Below the pieces are notes generated by a model. The model made no database searches. It saw only the letters and a program-made list of their open reading frames with translations, and was not told the origin of the DNA. The translations under genes and the position numbers were made by a program. A stretch of DNA of 64,000 nt, from assembly GCA_009746045.1 (NCBI GenBank), contig RPFO01000080.1:4937556-5001555 (forward strand), in the 5' to 3' direction. Every line of letters starts with the position of its first letter. Positions within the stretch are counted from its first letter, which is position 1. Of this stretch, positions 63,070 through 64,000 are shown piece by piece. Origin of the DNA: Mesostigma viride. Its lineage: Eukaryota; Streptophyta; Mesostigmatophyceae; Mesostigmatales; Mesostigmataceae.

Positions 63070-64000
63070 GTTACATTAACAAGACCGAGACTACTACTGC
63101 CCTGCAGTCGGCACAGATTTGCTGCTGTTTACTGAAATACCGAGATCGAAACAGATTACTGAAAACATTCTTTGAAAGCTGCCTCCTTTTCACGTCATGC
63201 CACGCTCTTTCAAGAATGCCTAATCCCTGCTGACGAATCACGAGTCGAGTCAAGGCAGACTAGGGCAGGAATACGTAAACTAACTGTTGCCAATACTTTC
63301 CCATATTAGCTGGCCACTGGGTTGTGAACGACAAATCAAATTACTACCAATTCAGCTGTACCTAAGCCAATGCAAAATTGACACCCCAACTTAGAATAAC
63401 AGTTGCTACAAGATGCATATAACACATGTCAAGTAACCTTGGCTTCCGGTTATCAAAGAGACAACCAGCGCAGGCCAGAAATCGGGAGAATCCGGACCAT
63501 GGTAGCTCGAGCCTGCCGTTATCTTGTCCCGATATCTTATCCCCAGCTGACAATGATCGCTGCAATTGCCATGCAGCATATGGCTGCTGGCTTGCACTCG
63601 GTCAGTATAATTTAGTCCATGAGTGTCTCCATCGCCATATATGCATGCCACTTATGATTGCAGCACGGGCCCTTGAAACTCTTGACTGCAGCCCACTTTT
63701 CCATCGTTACAACCAGACCAAATCTAAAGTATGAATAAGTGTACGAACAGGGTACGAAAATATTGATAGATGCGTACCCGGCGCAGCGTGTGTACTGTGG
63801 CCTATGCACAATAATCACGTGGATGACGCGTAAGGACTTGGCAGGCGTCAGACGCGCAACCTATACACGACTGACGCGCAACCTATATTTACACGTCAGT
63901 CGGCTGATGCGCAGCCTAAATGCACGCGTCAGATGTCTGACGCGCGGGGTAAAAATGCTGACGCGTCCAATGTACAGGCATTTAATTGAATTGAATTGAA
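63070..64000. other. host DNA to window end, no gene recognised
   Basis: It contains copy C of the dispersed repeat (63451-63535) and a cluster of TGACGCGCAACCTAT-like motifs at about 63823-63970 in both orientations. Confidence 0.5.
63451..63535 (+). repeat. dispersed repeat, copy C
   Basis: About 85 bp matching 11152-11230 and 11277-11352 closely (ATCAAAGAGACAACCAGC … ACCATGGTAGCTCGAGCCTG). Confidence 0.75.

Overview
The window is eukaryotic nuclear DNA. It holds split genes with GT-AG introns, GC-rich exons in AT-richer flanks, long microsatellites and several layers of transposable elements. The gene families do not fix the species. A four-domain voltage-gated cation channel, a U-box/kinase protein, a chromodomain Ty3/gypsy element and a PIF/Harbinger element together would suit an alga or other protist with an expanded genome. 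That is an inference, held with low confidence.

Layout. Bases 1-6 kb are mostly non-coding with simple repeats; the first ~290 bp may be the end of a coding exon. At 6.4-7.8 kb (minus) lies an N-terminal U-box followed by a protein kinase domain. At 9.6-10.6 kb is a 5'-truncated LINE with a perfect 10-bp target duplication. From 29.45 down to 12.04 kb (minus) runs a voltage-gated channel gene. I reconstruct 14 exons whose phases all agree, giving at least 2349 residues, four S1-S6 domains, an EEEE pore and an IQ motif. The first exon(s) are not identified. Its introns carry a 34-bp minisatellite, purine-only tracts, and repeated decayed copies of the neighbouring exon edges. One intron has AT-AC ends with a perfect U12-type donor.

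From 31.9 to 63.1 kb the window is nested transposons: (i) a 3.5-kb TIR element (31945-35471) holding a 670-bp MITE; (ii) a PIF/Harbinger element (35569-46760) with an intact DDE transposase, a Myb/SANT-like partner and a 2.3-kb palindrome between the two convergent genes, split by a copia-type LTR element (40800-46404) that lacks integrase and reverse transcriptase; (iii) a Ty3/gypsy chromovirus (47382-63064) that has lost gag and carries a long 3' ORF, with its integrase split by (iv) a 7.5-kb LTR element (50995-58481) with identical LTRs. Element (iv) has non-TG/CA ends and the domain order GAG-IN-PR-RT-RNaseH, unlike canonical copia or gypsy. The last 0.9 kb is non-coding.

The strongest candidates for something new are the domain order of element (iv), the palindrome between the convergent Harbinger genes, the exon-edge duplications in the channel introns and the putative AT-AC intron.
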